A stretch of 64,000 nucleotides of DNA. Source: Enoplosus armatus (Eukaryota > Chordata > Actinopteri > Centrarchiformes > Enoplosidae). Below the pieces are notes generated by a model. The model ran no database searches. It was not told the DNA's origin and saw only the letters and a program-made list of their open reading frames with translations. Both the position numbers and the translations under genes were made by a program. The stretch lies in assembly GCF_043641665.1 (NCBI RefSeq), contig NC_092182.1, forward strand, positions 22,009,241 through 22,073,240, given 5' to 3'. This document shows, in pieces, positions 25,931 to 39,960 of the stretch. Position 1 is the first letter of the stretch. Each line of letters opens with the position of its first letter.

Positions 25931-28900
25931 GATAAAGCCCTGAAAGAGACGTTAAATGAAAACTAAAGAAGTTCTTTGGTGTTTGTTATTCTGTCCACCT
26001 CCTGCATATTGCAGTCTTTAACTGGCTTCTGAAAATAACAATAGAAACTTGAAAAATGTGACACGTACTTGACATTGCAGAAGTAATGAAGCGATCAGTT
26101 TAAATTACCTGATAAGTAATAACTTATATTAAAGATATAATCATCTGTATTGTAGAACTGTTAGTCCTGATTTTTCAAATGAAATCATGCTGCCCTTTTT
26201 TTATTTCCCAGGGGAAATTTGTCTTGAGAGTACAAGCACTGATGCTTCCACTCATCACATTATATCAGTCAATTTCCTTGTTCAACAATACTGACTTGAT
26301 ACATTTGGAGGAATAATTAATTTTTCTATTCATTAAAAAGGGTCTTCTAAATTCACACTCATTCACACGTTTTTACACATACATCAGAGTATCAGGCTTA
26401 TTGGCTTATTTTGATCTCTGTATTGGTTTTTGTCTGTGGTCTATTTGTGTGAGACTTTTAAAAAGCCGCTGGGCAATCGAACAATTGATGCTGTTTCATC
26501 TTTTTTTCTCTGGTTCTTTTCATGAAGTTTGAATTTCTGTTGACGGCACGCCTTTCTGTCTGTGTTCAGGAATGGTGGCTGTTGATTTTACAATCAATAC
26601 AAGAAGAACTTGTATGAAATATACACTACCAAGTGCCTCTTGTATTTACATGCAGTAAAACATCAAACATGTATATACAAAAATCCTCAATTTAGTCAGA
26701 CATCACAGGGGCTTCATTCATTGGTGTAAATCCATCACATAACAAAATTGATAAAATACAAAGAACTATCATACATATAATAATAAAATGAAATAATAAC
26801 CATACAAATCATATCACACAGTATGCAGTACCATCAATAGGCACAGTTGCGAATATTGCTCATAAAAAGGGTTTATAGTATTGCTGTTAGATGTGAGAAA
26901 CCACTTCACTTTTTGTGTGGATCTTCCTTGTTGAAAAACGTAAAAGCAGCAACTATAAAAGCTTTTGTACACAGTGAATAAGAACTGAGTCTCTGTGTCA
27001 TTGACAGCGGAACAAATGAAAAAGAAAGATTTTATTTAAGAGCCATTGGAAGGAAGGACACTTGCAGCTTTGTGCTCTGTTCACATTCAGCTCACTCAAT
27101 TCACAAATTAGATTAAACTGCAAATGATAAACTAATGACAGAGACCTCATTCACAAGTTCTTGACAGACTAGAAATAGGGCGAAAGATTTCCGCCCTTTT
27201 GAATCTTATGAACAATCCACCTCCTCCGCTGATTGAATTTAGAGTAAATTGATCCTTTCCTCTGTTACAATAGGGTGTAAATGAAGTCCTCTGATCTGTT
27301 TATGTGAGCACAGTGTTTATCATCAGTTTATTACCCTCATTGACTCTGAAGGTATTTTTCAGGATGCCACATCCCGTGGCAGGAAGGAGGGGGAGGCAGA
27401 CGGTGCGAGCCAATTGTGTGTGAATGTGATATGAAAACACACAGTTTGCCCATCAGTCATGCATTTTCATCAGCTGACATTTGCTGACATTTTGTGGCGT
27501 CCTATTTATTCGAGCGCTCATAATGCAACAAATCAATACTGTAAATATTGAGAAAACCAAGCAGATGTGAAAGACCAGAATAGTTTGGTAATGATGTTGA
27601 GTTGATATTAATCTAATCTAAACTTTTAGGTCACTAATGTGGAATTAAATACCTCCAAACAAGTAATTTTGAGTAAGTATTCATGTTTTCTGATCCCATA
27701 TATGACGTCTTTCAGGATGTATTTCACATTTTCTTTTTTGAAATATTTGAAAATGAAAAAGTATTTGATGTGAATAATTGCATTCAAGATGAACAATGAA
27801 TTAGATTGATTGATTGAAACATTTATTTATACCGGGGAACTTCACTGAGAGTTAGCTTGTTTTTGAAGTGCCCTGTTTACACTGATATACAAATGACAGT
27901 GACAAGTAATAGTTACAGGATTAAAGACTACAATGAGTTAAAAATAAAACAAACCCTGGAATGTGAACAATTTATATAAGCATCATAACCAATAAATGGC
28001 AGGCAACTGTTTGGAGAAATCAGAAATCAGGGTGAACAGGTACTTTTATAACATAACCTGTTACCCCACAAAATAATGTGGTTAGCTAATTACACGGATA
28101 GATAGATTTGACAATGTTTAATGCACATTTTTGAACCTAAACTCTTTCAAACAGCTAATTTCAGCCGTTACTCTACCGTGTGGATGATTCTATTTTTCCC
28201 AAAATACCAGATGGCACCTTGTATTTCCAAGTTTTCAGGGTATTTTCTATCCATCTCACTTTCTGACACGTCTCTGCCTCTTAATTACATTTTGGGTTTG
28301 AGTTTAGTTCGCTCCTCTTTACCACACTGAGTTTATGGCTTCATCACTCGACTGTGCATTACCTGCATGCTTTGGCTTGAGCGTGAACTTACCCTGCTGG
28401 GTTGTCTACCTGTTCCTGGAGGTCATTCCCTCTGCGAACAGGTGGACAGAACTTTATCAGCCCACTCAGCATTTCCACATATCCTGTGGAGCAGGATGCA
28501 CTCCTCACGCCAAATCACTCTGGTAACCTGCCCACTGCACACATTTGAGCCCTGTGCATGCATGAGTTCTTCAGAAAAATGTCAAGCCTATTTATTTGCT
28601 TTTTTTCTGAAGCAAATTAAAGGCAAGTCAGAGGCTATTAGGAATGTGTTACAAGCCAGCACTCAGGGCAGTGTGTATCATATTTTAAGAGCACTTCCAT
28701 GTTTAGACCAACATCACACCCTTTTTATTAAAGAGGGCTTAGAAAATCTTGAATACGTTTGACCTTCTTTACTGGAATTCATTTGCATCTGGCTTATTGG
28801 ATGAAAGCAATTTTGTGTGCCACGTAAATTGGCATTTTCTTGTCAGAGGATACTGCATGTGTAAATATTCAGCAGGAATAGACTGAAACCTTCCCTGGGG

Positions 28901-29934
28901 CTGCAAATTCGGTGGTGAAAACTAAAATTGGGTTCCTAAGTGTAAGATGGAGTCAGTCAATGTGGTCAAAAAGGGGCAGAGGTGCACTGTTGCGGAGTTG
29001 AAAGGGAAAATGGGAAAAAATGTCTATCGCTGACATTTAACCCACAAGCTCAGCGAGATTTCAGAAGTGCTCCTCTGCAGATGTTCAGGGGGTCGCCCAT
29101 TGAAACTTCAGCACAAATGTCGGGAGATTTTGGTTTAATTCACGCTATAAGAAACGTACCACAGACCTTGAGTGATGATAATTCTTCAATTGGCTTTTGG
29201 AAATGGCTGCTGATGAGCCCCGGCTCCAGGATACATTGGACACTGGCTCAGTACAATATGTGGTGCTGATTAGATCTCTGCAGGGTTTCTCTCACTTTCA
29301 GCCCTATTATTGGATTCTTTCACAATACACAGGGAGGAAGCCTGTGCTCAGAATAGAGTTTAATGTGTGGTGTCTCTACCTCGGCACAGGAAATCATTGC
29401 ACAGTGAGCAAATAAAAGGAAGCGAGGTGGAGGAAGAGAGTGTGCTTCAACATCCATCCCTGGTTCTTGGAGAGGATTTGAGGAGGCATGTTAGTGTCAC
29501 TGTTGGAATTATTGTCTAAAATAAAGCAGAGCAAAGGTTTCAGGTCTAAGCTTACTAATTACCTTTTTTTTTTTCGCAGAGCCCCAAAGCAGCTTTTTAT
29601 ATTGTTTTTAATGGTCAAGCTGCTCTGAATGTGGAATTGGCATCTATGTCTGTCTTTACCAATGCAAACCCATTATTTCTATTCTATTGTAATCAATCCA
29701 GCTGTCTACACATGTCGAGCTTCACTTACACTATACGCGTGTAAACAAGACCCAAAGCGTATTTTTATGATTCAAGTCTAATTTCTTCCATTTTACGCGC
29801 AGAACTACAATGATTGTGTGTTGGGCTTGTGCTTATCTTGGACAACATACATTCAATATTGTGCCTGAACTCTTCCTGTGTAGACATGGTAGACAAGAGT
29901 CTACAGCCATGCTAGCAGCACTGTCAAGCATCTG

Positions 29935-30055
29935 TAAAACAGTAGAGGAGTAAATAGTACAATATTTCCTTGTATAATGTAGAGATGCAAAAGTATGAAG
30001 TAGCATAAAACAGAAATACTCAAGTAAAGTACAAATACTAACTTGGGTTAGTTTT
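29935..30055 (-). repeat. Interspersed repeat fragment (family E)
   Basis: It contains 'gaagtagcataaaacagaaa' and 'tactcaagtaaagtacaaat', matching in reverse complement the start of the 48185-48520 repeat. A family B copy lies between this and the next family E piece. Confidence 0.55.
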
Positions 30056-30074
30056 TAGTCATGCAAGTGCTGTA

Positions 30075-30290
30075 GCACTAGGGATGGTAACGTCAGTCAG
30101 TTGTCTGTTCGCCACTTTGGTCCGGACTGAAATATCTCTACAACTATTAGACATTCATGGTCCCCAGGTGATGCATCTTACTGACTTTGGTGATCCCCTG
30201 CTAACAGCGTCCAGCATGCTAACGCGTTAAAATAAGATGATGAACACGGTAAACATTGTGCCTGCCGAACAGTTTGCATATCTGTGCCTA
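30075..30290 (-). repeat. Interspersed repeat, family B copy 2 (internally deleted)
   Basis: The blocks 'tttggtccggactgaaatat', 'cttactgactttggtgatcc' and 'aacacggtaaacattgtgcc' match the copies at 6270-6605 and 35725-36110. The middle is missing relative to those. Confidence 0.7.
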
Positions 30291-30545
30291 TAGTTATTTT
30301 GCAGATTAAGATTTGACAAAAAATATCAACAAATAATCAGTTTATAAAAGCAAAACCATTGTACAGTAGATTCAGTTGGTTGAGTATTTTTGTATTGAAA
30401 AGTATTTTTACTTTTGAATACATTTTGCAGAAAATACCTTCATACTTTGACTTCTGTAAGATTTTGAATGGAGGACTTTTATTTGTATTTTCACTGTGTT
30501 GCTTCTTTTAGTTTAATGAAGGACCTTAATCCTTCCTGACAGTAA
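30290..30545 (+). repeat. Interspersed repeat fragment (family E)
   Basis: The 3' part of the 'tacttttactttt...acattttgcag...ggacttttatttgtattttc' repeat, related to 48420-48520. It contains only AT-rich noncoding text. Confidence 0.6.
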
Positions 30546-32125
30546 CTATAACCACTGCACATATTCAGTCTTAATTTAAAACCAGTGTTGACTCACAAGC
30601 TTGAGATGAAACAAGGTCTAATGAACATGTTATCCCCTCACTCGCTTAATCATAATAACAATAAAAGGCTCTGATGTGAGGATGGCATCAAGTTAGACGA
30701 ATGATATTTTAATTAGCATAGAAAATGCATCACATGATATGAGCAAATGCACCCAAATAACCTGTCGTACAAATCATGAATCTTATCCTGTCTACTGCAG
30801 GTGTAGCAGGAATTAGAGACAACAACACAAGAGAAAATAATGGGAGAAACGTTGCCATGAATGCACATCAAGATAAAATCCCATTGATGGACGTTGTGTT
30901 GATCAGGGTTCAAAATCACCCTAGAATAATTATTTTATTTAATGTAATGCAATGTCTGTCAGTGTCACACTTATAGATAGGGAAAGCAAACACACACAAG
31001 ACTCTGTGTGTCATTTTCAGCACGACGGACAGCTGCACACAGTCATCTTCCTCCGCGCCGCGTTTTGAAATTGCCAGTCCAAAGCAATCACAAAAGTTTT
31101 GATGAGTATATATCTGCCTCCGCAAAGTTCTGATGTGACACATTTACCGACAGAATGCCCGCAGAAACAAGAAAACACACACCTGAGGCCAAATACATAT
31201 TTCCTCTTGGTGTAAAATAATTACTGCTCTGACAGGCCTGTCCAACCCTCATATCATACTATCACCCCTACAGTTCTTTATCTGGTTTGACACTTGAATT
31301 AGGTGGTGCGATGTGCACATTTTCAGAGGTGAGGCTAGCTTGTGTTTGCTGTCACACAGAGTCGCTACGGGAGAGATGATGACCCGCGCAACCATGCTCC
31401 ACTGAAAGCCCTAATAAGCGTAGCCCGGCACCTGCACCGAGGAAGAGCTGCAATATCAACCATCTGATCAGCAGGTCAGCTGGGGTTTGTATCCCGGGCC
31501 TTGTCTGATGAATGAATCATTTCCTCTCATCTGTCTCTCAAAACACACTGTGTCCAAAGGCTGGATTGTGGAGGACATCAAATACAGACAGGGATGTGAA
31601 GGGAGGAGAAAACAGACAGGAGTGCTGTCATGAATATATGAAAACCCTCTTCAGGGAGAAAGATGGTGAGGCAAAGAAAAATGGATTCATGTTAGATGTC
31701 TTCTAAGATTTATTTTCTTGGGAGTGATGCAAGCCTACGGTCATTATTTGAAGTAAAATGACAATTTAACTTTAATATAACACCGTTCCCTCTTTGTCTC
31801 TCCCTCTGTGTCTCTTTCTCGGTCTCACTTTTCGCTTAATTTATTTTAATTAGATCTTGAAGTAACTGCACATCGTTCCTTGCAAGCTGAGTGATTTTAT
31901 TTTTTGCTCGTGACAGTGGCTTCCTGTGAACACGCTGGCTGCAGCTCAAGCTGGTTTTGTCGTAGCCCTGCACATATTAGCCCCTCCACTCTGCCACTCA
32001 ATCCTGGTTCCCCATTGCTTCAGAATAGTCATTGTTCAGGTTTTGTTGCCGTGGGTGTAGAACTCCCTTGGAAATAAATATTTGCCATAGAATTTGAATG
32101 CAACGCCATTATTATTACCTTATCT

Positions 32126-32575
32126 TTAAAGCAATACTTAAACATTTTGGGAAATACACTTACTAATTTTCTTGCCAAGAATTAGATGAGAAGATTGATA
32201 CCTCTCTCATGTCTGTACAGTAAATATGTAGCTGGAGCCTGCAGCCAGTTAGCTTAGCATGGCACAAAGACTTGAAACTGAGGGGAAAAGCTAGGCTGAC
32301 TCTGTTCAAAAGTAACAAAATCCTTTTTCCCGTTTTTTTTGTCGGGATTAAACAAATGAGATATACCATGTTAATTGGTGAGCTTTTTACCTTTGGACAG
32401 AGCCAGGCTAGCTGTGAACAGCCTTCTCAGTATGTGTCCTAGGCTAAGCTAACTGGCTGCTTGCAGTAGCTTCATATTTATCATGAGAGTGGTATTGATC
32501 TTATTCTCATCGAACTCTCAGCAAGAAAGCAAATGAGGGTATTTCCCAAAATTGTGAACTATTACTTTAAAGGAG
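32126..32575 (+). repeat. Foldback/MITE repeat, family A copy 1 (both inverted arms present)
   Basis: The left arm reads 'aaacattttgggaaatacac', then 'ttagatgagaagattgatac' and 'ctctcatgtctgtacagtaa'. The right end carries the reverse complement: 'atgagagtggtattgatctt', 'gaactctcagcaagaaagca' and 'gggtatttcccaaaattgtg'. The element is therefore a long imperfect inverted repeat of about 450 bp, like copies at 40945, 42533 and 63245. No transposase is encoded. Confidence 0.85.
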
Positions 32576-32639
32576 AAGGATGGCAATATTGTTATTGTCA
32601 ACAAATCCCAATTAAAAGACCAAGCCCATCATTGAATTG

Positions 32640-33050
32640 ATCCTACCAACAAGGATTGTCTGTATATCCAAAGTCTGATATACTGTAGCCTTTTCATCTG
32701 TACCATTGACCTTTTCCAAAAACTATTAAAAGCACATCATTGAGCCACACTGTTGCACTAGGTGACATTTTGCTTCATTTCAATGAACGTGAGCGCTGTT
32801 TATGTCCTGCTGCCGTAAAATACGAACGACAGCACAAACTGAGTATAAATCCACAGTTGAAAATCGTCAAACTACATATTAGTGAGCTATTTTTAAGATG
32901 CTCATTCAATAGGAAGCAACAGGCTTGGGGCTGAGTGCCTCAAACATGATAGGGAAATTTGAGAAAGACTTTTTTATGGTTTTGGACTTTTCATGGGACT
33001 TGATGACTAAAACAAAAACTATACAATATCACCAGAGTTATCATTTAAAG
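32640..33050 (+). repeat. Interspersed repeat, family D copy 2
   Basis: Colinear with 24300-24860 (shared blocks listed there), lying directly after the family A copy. It ends in 'gttatcatttaaag'. Confidence 0.65.
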
Positions 33051-35724
33051 CAAATTTGATATGCTGGTTTGAAATAGCATGTATGTTCCAGTGAGTAATT
33101 TAAACATATGCTGCAATTCTAAAATTAACATAGGATTACATGTCTTAATCACAGGATTTCAAGCTTTGACTGCCTGTATCTCGGTGAATCCACATTCATA
33201 TTCCCCCACCTAAACGATGATCAACGTATGATGCTGCTTTTCTCCCACAATAGCTTCCACGAGTCGACTAATCCCAGGTTTTCTCTGCTAAGACGTGCCG
33301 GCATATCAAAGTTTAAGCTACCTTTGCAGACACAGAGGGAGCCTGTAGAATTCAAATTTAAAGTTGTGCGAGGGAGCTAATGAGAATTTGGGGATTATCA
33401 GAGTTATTGGCCATGATCAGGTCAATTGGAAGGTAGTCGAGCATCAGGAGGCTGAGTTGGGCCATGATGTCAAGGGGGAGAACAGCAGCAGAGGCTGCAG
33501 CAGACTGTCTCACTGTCTCTGTGACAAGCAGACATGCTCTGGGTCATGCAGAGTGGTAATTCCCAGAAAGGTCACACAAAATGACACCTACCAGCATTAA
33601 ACCTGCCCCCGCTCTGTCTCCTCTCTCTCTTCAGAGCTGTAATCTGTTTGATTCGCCTTCCCAGCGCTGCTTGTGTCATCTCTCACACTGCTTTCAGCCC
33701 CACTAATGCCACCTCTGACAACGAGAGGGCAAAAAAGGGCAATCTCTGTTGCATTCCTCACACGTAATGTTTCTCCTGCTCCATCTCTTGGTGTGTGTAA
33801 CTCAGGGAAATCAATGAAAATGTATTTCACGGTGAAAGTGTATAACTTTCTTTTTTTTTTCTTTTTTTTTTTTATTACCTGAGGAGGAACAGTATGTCAA
33901 GGATTTATTATGGTCTTAGCATTACAATGCTAAAGCAATTTGGTCAACTCCAGCAGTAAATTGGCTTGTCACGTAAGATAGTATTAACGAGATGAACGGA
34001 AAATGCCAGGGAGCACATTAAATTATGAATGATGGGAATTATATTAACATTTAAATGAGACAGTCATGGTGCACTGGAATTACAAGTTTTCAGTGTTTAT
34101 GGTGTGAAATGATGTATCGAGAGGAAATCAGGAATGAATTTTAACGTGTTGTAACATGGTTGTTCTTTACACAACAGCACTTTACTTCTAAATAGCATCC
34201 TGATGAAACTGATGTGATAACTAATCATCATGATCGGCCTATCACTGGTGTGGTAAATAAATGAGAGGAAAAAAAGGAGAGCAGCAGCAGAGAGACTGCA
34301 TATGTTTACGTTTCTGTTTACTCCATATGTCTGCTTCTTGTATGAGAAATGTCATCTTGTGAGTATTTCTCTGAAATCACAGCTCCTGATTCCCCCTGCT
34401 GCAGCTCCAGCAGGCTATAAGCAATCACAGCAAAACATGTTCAGAGGGGACAGCAAGTAAAGGCAATGACCTTTGCAGACTCCTAGCATGATAAATGTCA
34501 AAGGTTTTCTGTTTTTAATTTGTCAGAGTTTCCAGAGAAGCCTGACCTATGCCTACTTTCAGCCACAGCGTTCCCATCACAGCAGTCGCTGAAGCGGCAC
34601 CTCAAAACCTATTACTACCCGCCTTTGCTGAGGCTGGTGCTGTCAAAGCTGCAAATTAGCCCATTTGCAACCTTTCATAATGCACTGTAGCAAGGAACAG
34701 CATGTTTTTCTCAGGGAGGGCTGACGCTGATCAATGTAATGTATTGCAAATGTGACATATTGCAGACAAACCAGAGAATATACATTCAAATTTGGCATGT
34801 GTCACTTTTGTGCTGTTCTGTCATCCATTGTGCTTTCTTAGCAGATTTTGACCTTTTTGTGTTCAATGCGTTGATACAGAAAACCAGCAGTGCTATGAAA
34901 CCAGGGCTTTGTTTGGTGTTTTTGAAAATACACACATCTTTTAATTCCTTCACACTACGTCATCGATATGAATTTAATGCTGACATCTGACAAGTCTCCT
35001 GAAACCTGTGCAAACTATCGGTAAGAATACACTATTATCTGTGTCTATCTCTGTATCCACTAAGAATGTGCTTCTCCTGGTGTGTCTTTACCTTGATCTT
35101 ACTCCAGGGAGGAACATGACAAAATTATGTCAATTTTACAGGTTATTTTCCTGCGGCTCGCTTTCTTTTCAAACTGTGAAACATTCTTTTAAGAAAAAAA
35201 AAAAAAATCAAGCTGCAGAAGCAAAACAACAACAAATCCAGAGGTCAAAAATAAGGACACGCCGGCAGATAAACACATGGAGACACACATTTTGGTGGCA
35301 GACCTAACAAGAATCCAGGAGACTCGTGTTCAAATCAATAGCAGCATTTTTGTGAAAAACGTAGTTATGGCAACCTGGTGAAAATGACTTTTTCCTTGAT
35401 GGACTTGTGCAGTTGCATTGATTTACTGTGATTAGTGAGGCAATAACGTAGTTGAACCTACATGTGTTTTTTGTTTTCTTTTGTTTTGGGTGGGGTGGGG
35501 TGGCCACTTGGGAGCGATGCAACAAGCTGCAAACACAACACTGACATATTATCACTATTATGTTATTAAGTTGAAGTGGAGAACGTGTTAGCAAACAATT
35601 ACTGATTTACACATCCAGCAGACCCACAGCAACATTATCATTAACTTGGAGTCGTGTTTCTGTCCAACTGTAAGTCCAATATTCACTTATATAAAGTATA
35701 TATAAATATAAAGCACAGCAGTGT

Positions 35725-36110
35725 CCAAACATCAGCGTACTAACGTGCTCACAATGCACAACATGCTAATGGTTAGCAGAGATAATATTTACCATGTTCA
35801 CCATCTTAGTTTAGCGTGTTAGCATGCTAACATTTGCTAATTATCATTAAACACAAAAGTACAGCTGACGGGATGGTCATTACTTTTCCAGATATGTGGT
35901 CATGAACAAAGGGACATTTTGGCCTGATTATGGCACTAAAAGGAAAAGTCGGGGGATCAGCAAAGTCAGTAGGATTCATCGTCTGGGGATCATGACTGCA
36001 TGAACCAAATTTCATGACAATCCATCAAGATATTTCAGTCTGGACCAAAGTGGGGGACCGACAGGCCAACCAACATTGCCATCCCTGGAGCCACGCTGCT
36101 AGCATGGCCA
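35725..36110 (+). repeat. Interspersed repeat, family B copy 3 (longest)
   Basis: Includes 'gtgttagcatgctaacattt', 'aaagtcagtaggattcatcg', 'ccaaatttcatgacaatcca', 'agatatttcagtctggacca' and a 3' end 'agccacgctgctagcatggc'. It is the reverse complement of copies 1 and 2. Confidence 0.8.
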
Positions 36111-36963
36111 AATATTTGCTGGTGGATTATCTCAAAATTATCTTTACAACGGAAGTTATATCAATGGCCAATGACTCATATAGCATGATTAATGAGACTT
36201 TTTTCTTCGTTTTTTTTACCAAGAACAAACATCTGAGTCTCAGAGGCTTGATTACTGATTTCTGAAGTAGAAGCAGAGAATTCGTCCCCCTCAAAGCATT
36301 TTTTGTTCCTTTCTCAGAGTGCTTGATCAATGAACAGCTAGTAATCATTAAAAGACCCTCTGGTCGATTCGACATTACGCTCCGTCTTCCTTATTAATGG
36401 ACTTTTCTTTTTCTGCCTCCGCCTACTCTGCGTTTCAAGAAAGCAGTATCGCATTTTCAGATGAAAGCGTCAGTGAACGGTGGTCTTGCTTTATGATCTA
36501 AATGTCATGAGCAACTCGAGGGAAACGCGACAGCACTCAATGCCACGTTACATTTCTGATGATACCTCATGAACAGGCCATCAATTATGAACCCCAGCCT
36601 GAAGATCTGAATACAAAAACGTTTGACCCGTTAGAGTGTCAGAGGGATGTATCCTCAGAGGTCGCAGAGAAACTCCTCGCTTGGCAAAAGCAGCAGAGCT
36701 CTTCAGCATGCAGAGAGGCTGCAATATGCTGACCTTCATCCCACAACCCGAACCTCTCTCCCCTCCTGAGGACTGATGTGCTGCTGGCTTGGACGTTTTC
36801 CAAGGTCAGGTGGAGGGCCTTGGTCCTGTGGGGAGGTGATGAGGTGATGTGTCCAATGCCCTCTACTTTTAATGAGTGTATCTTGAAGGCCCATAGGGGG
36901 GGTAGAGGTAAGGAGGAGAGAGCTTGAGGTGAAATGGTCTCACACCATCCACCTAAATAGGCC

Positions 36964-36999
36964 AGTTGTGTGTGTTTTTGTTTGTGTGTGTGTGTGTGT
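36964..36999. repeat. (TG)n microsatellite, interrupted
   Basis: Two TG runs separated by 'tttttgtt'. Confidence 0.85.
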
Positions 37000-37169
37000 T
37001 GAAGGCTGAGGAGAGGTTGGTGCTGAAGGGTATGTACAGTAGAAGAGGTGTCAAAGATGTTAAAAATGAAATTAAAATTAGAGGCAAAGATCGCTGCTGT
37101 GTAATTATCTGTGAGGGTAAATGTGTGAGCAATTATTTCTAGGTTTAATGATTTAAATGAAGTGAGATG

Positions 37170-37370
37170 GATAAGCTATCTTTTAGTAATCTTCCCTTCT
37201 TTTCCTTTCTTTTCACTTGGATGGTGAGATACCAGGTACTATCCACAACGTTTGTCAACGGAAAACCAAAAACGAACAGTCCCAAGCGAGTCGAGTCGAG
37301 CCGAACCGAACCAAGCAATGAGACATATGTCTTGTTATCCGACCAAACACAGAAATCACCTGCTTCATAT
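37170..37370. repeat. Probable interspersed repeat with short GAGTC/GAACC tandem core
   Basis: The text 'gcgagtcgagtcgagccgaa' at 37286-37305 continues as 'ccgaaccaagcaatgag', a motif I recognise as the core of a frequent teleost MITE. Flanking 'gaaaaccaaaaacgaac' supports this. Ends are approximate. Confidence 0.45.
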
Positions 37371-39389
37371 TTCATTCATTTCATATTTTTGTTGCAATGG
37401 AAACCTCTTCTTTCCCTTTCCTTCACCTCAGATTTACCACAGTGGATTCATTTTGTGCTCTTTACTTGAGAGAAATGAGTATCATGCTACATTTACTTTT
37501 TCAGATATATTACCATGATGCAGAAAAAGTATGAAAACATCTGTGTAGTGTTTTCTGGAGATGAACACCGTCCTCACAGATCCTCACTAGCACTCACTAG
37601 CTTGCGGTGACAAATAAACAGCATGCTGTTTATATAGTAGCATTGCATTCCTGCAGAGATACAATAGATGTTGCTGTAGTGCTGTTATAAATTAAGAATG
37701 AGGACATCATTGCTGCCCAGCGCCTGCCTGTCGGTCAACTCTCTCACCAGGACATGAATTCAGAAGTTATCATCAGAATAGTTTTCTAACGCTACGACAG
37801 ACAAGACCGAAAAAAAACCTGGCAGTTCTATAAAAGCTAATCTGGCGCTGCCACTGTGCCATTGATCGTCTGCTACTGTGGCGCTCCTCCAGACAAATGA
37901 GTCAATATATTATTCAGTGCATTGAGACCTGTGACACTACAGAGATTTAGTGGCCTACACTGCCTACGACCAGAAATATCTTTACTATCATGAATGAAAC
38001 CATAAATTTGCACTTCAGCTGTCCTCCTGTTTGTGTTGATTTTGTTATATTTTAAAATGGCTTTGGCTTTACAGATGTGTCAGTGGTGCCTCTTTATATG
38101 TCATACACCTCTACAATGTAAGCCGGTGCTTGTGTTGTGCGTGATTTTATTACAAGCCTGTTGTGTAAATGCAGCCCCATCTGTTTACACTGCTGGTTAA
38201 GAGGCAGGCATTATTATTATGTTCATCAGTTTTGTAGTGAAAAGCTTTTTATATGTTTGTCTTTTTGCCTTGACAATATTGTTACTCAAGTATTTTAGCA
38301 TTTGTGTGGTGAGGGTGACCAATTAGGACCACTGGTAAGTCCAGTTGTGACTAGTATGAGTCTGAAACGGCCCGTCCAAATGTGGATTCTTGACAGTGCA
38401 ACAACTGGATATGTAAGAATTCTTACAAAAGCTTAACAGCTTTGAAGATATAGTATATATGTAGGAGAAGAAAAATTTCAAGGCCTTCAAAATGGCACAA
38501 ATGCAAGACATTAATTCTATAAATCTAGAGCTGCTTCTTGCTGCTGGTAGCCTTTTATGTAGGTGCAAATACAAACATTAATTTCCAATATCAACCCAAA
38601 CTCAACACTGGTTCCTGGTGTCTCAGTTGCTTTTTGGTAATCTTATTACTTGCAAATTTGTTTGGGAATTTGCTCCACTAAAGTACAAGTAACAACTTGT
38701 TCCTCCATTATTACGTAATCTTGCGGCCCCTGTCAAAATGAAGTTCTAAATTATTTTAGTTCATATTCTGTTCACATGGTGAACAGTCCTATATTAACAT
38801 GTGTTGCATCAAATTACCACAAACTGACTGACATACAGACAACAAGGAGCCAGGTAGTTGTCCAGTATAGTACTATACTTGATGGGAACCTGGAGGCTAC
38901 AGGGGCCCAACCGCAATTTTTATTGTAATTTAGTAGAATCACATTGTGTTGATATGACCATGTGGTGTGTTCATTTTCTAAAATTGCACACTGTTGATCA
39001 CTTGTACTCACTCGGACCGTCATGAGGTGAACCATATGTTTACATAAACATAGCCTGGGAAAAAAAACACTACCCGGCATCCATTCAAATGAAGGTCAAT
39101 AAGGTCAATTATGTTTTTTTCCAGGCTATTATACTGTATATATAAATATGGTACCAGTGTTGTTTGTCTACATGAATTATACCTGATGAACGCCTGAGGA
39201 ACGAAGCTTTAAGTTACTGACAGAGTGCCGGATCGTGCCCTCCAAATTAGTGTTTCGGAAAAACTCACAAAAATGTTTTATTTAAGTTTTACATGTGTGA
39301 AGAATTTTGTTTCATGCAACGCATACCTGACCACCAGTTTAACTACATACATTTGTCATGGTGTGAAATGTATCTGTATCATAGAAACA

Positions 39390-39960
39390 CTGTAATAATA
39401 TTGTGATACCTGTTTAGGTATATACCCTTTCAGCGCTGCACTGGCATTTTTCAAGTTGCCCCTTTACTGTAATACCATAAAAAACCAACAGGTGGCACGC
39501 TGTCCTGCCCCATTTCCAAATACTTAAAAGTAAATAAACTCCCAAAATGTCCTCCCAGCTCACAGCTAGTGTCACCTCAAAAGTCCAAAGCAAGCTGCTC
39601 AGACATTTTGGGATTTAGGAGCACAACGGGGCAGCGAGTAAAGAAACCAGTGAGTGTGTCTTTAATTTGTTCGATGGTCCGCCTCAGCAGACCATGGAAA
39701 GCAACATCAGCCTCCAAGTCAGCGTGATACTGCAATACACTCAACTCGTATAAACTCTGATATGGCTTTGTGAGCGTTCCACTCGTGTCTTTTGTAATTA
39801 CTCTGACAGCAGCTGTATGATACACAGAGGATCCATCCGATCTATTATTCAGCTTTAAGCGGGTGGAGTGACACCACTTACTGTGAAAAAGGAGCAAGGA
39901 GACTCAATTTTTCATAGTATGTTGGAGTAACGCTCCCTATCATCACATGTGAACAGCTCC
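39390..39960. repeat. Possible interspersed repeat
   Basis: The block includes a 106-codon minus-strand frame (39577-39897) with a plausible-looking but unassignable product, plus text such as 'aaccaacaggtggcacgctg' that I associate with a recurrent fish repeat. No domain is recognisable and no intron or gene context is seen, so I list it as repeat-like rather than as a gene. Confidence 0.25.

Noticed and set aside
39577..39897. 106-codon minus-strand frame with protein-like composition
   Set aside because: I could not assign any domain, and the surrounding text resembles an interspersed repeat. A translated search would decide whether it is a transposon-derived or host gene fragment.
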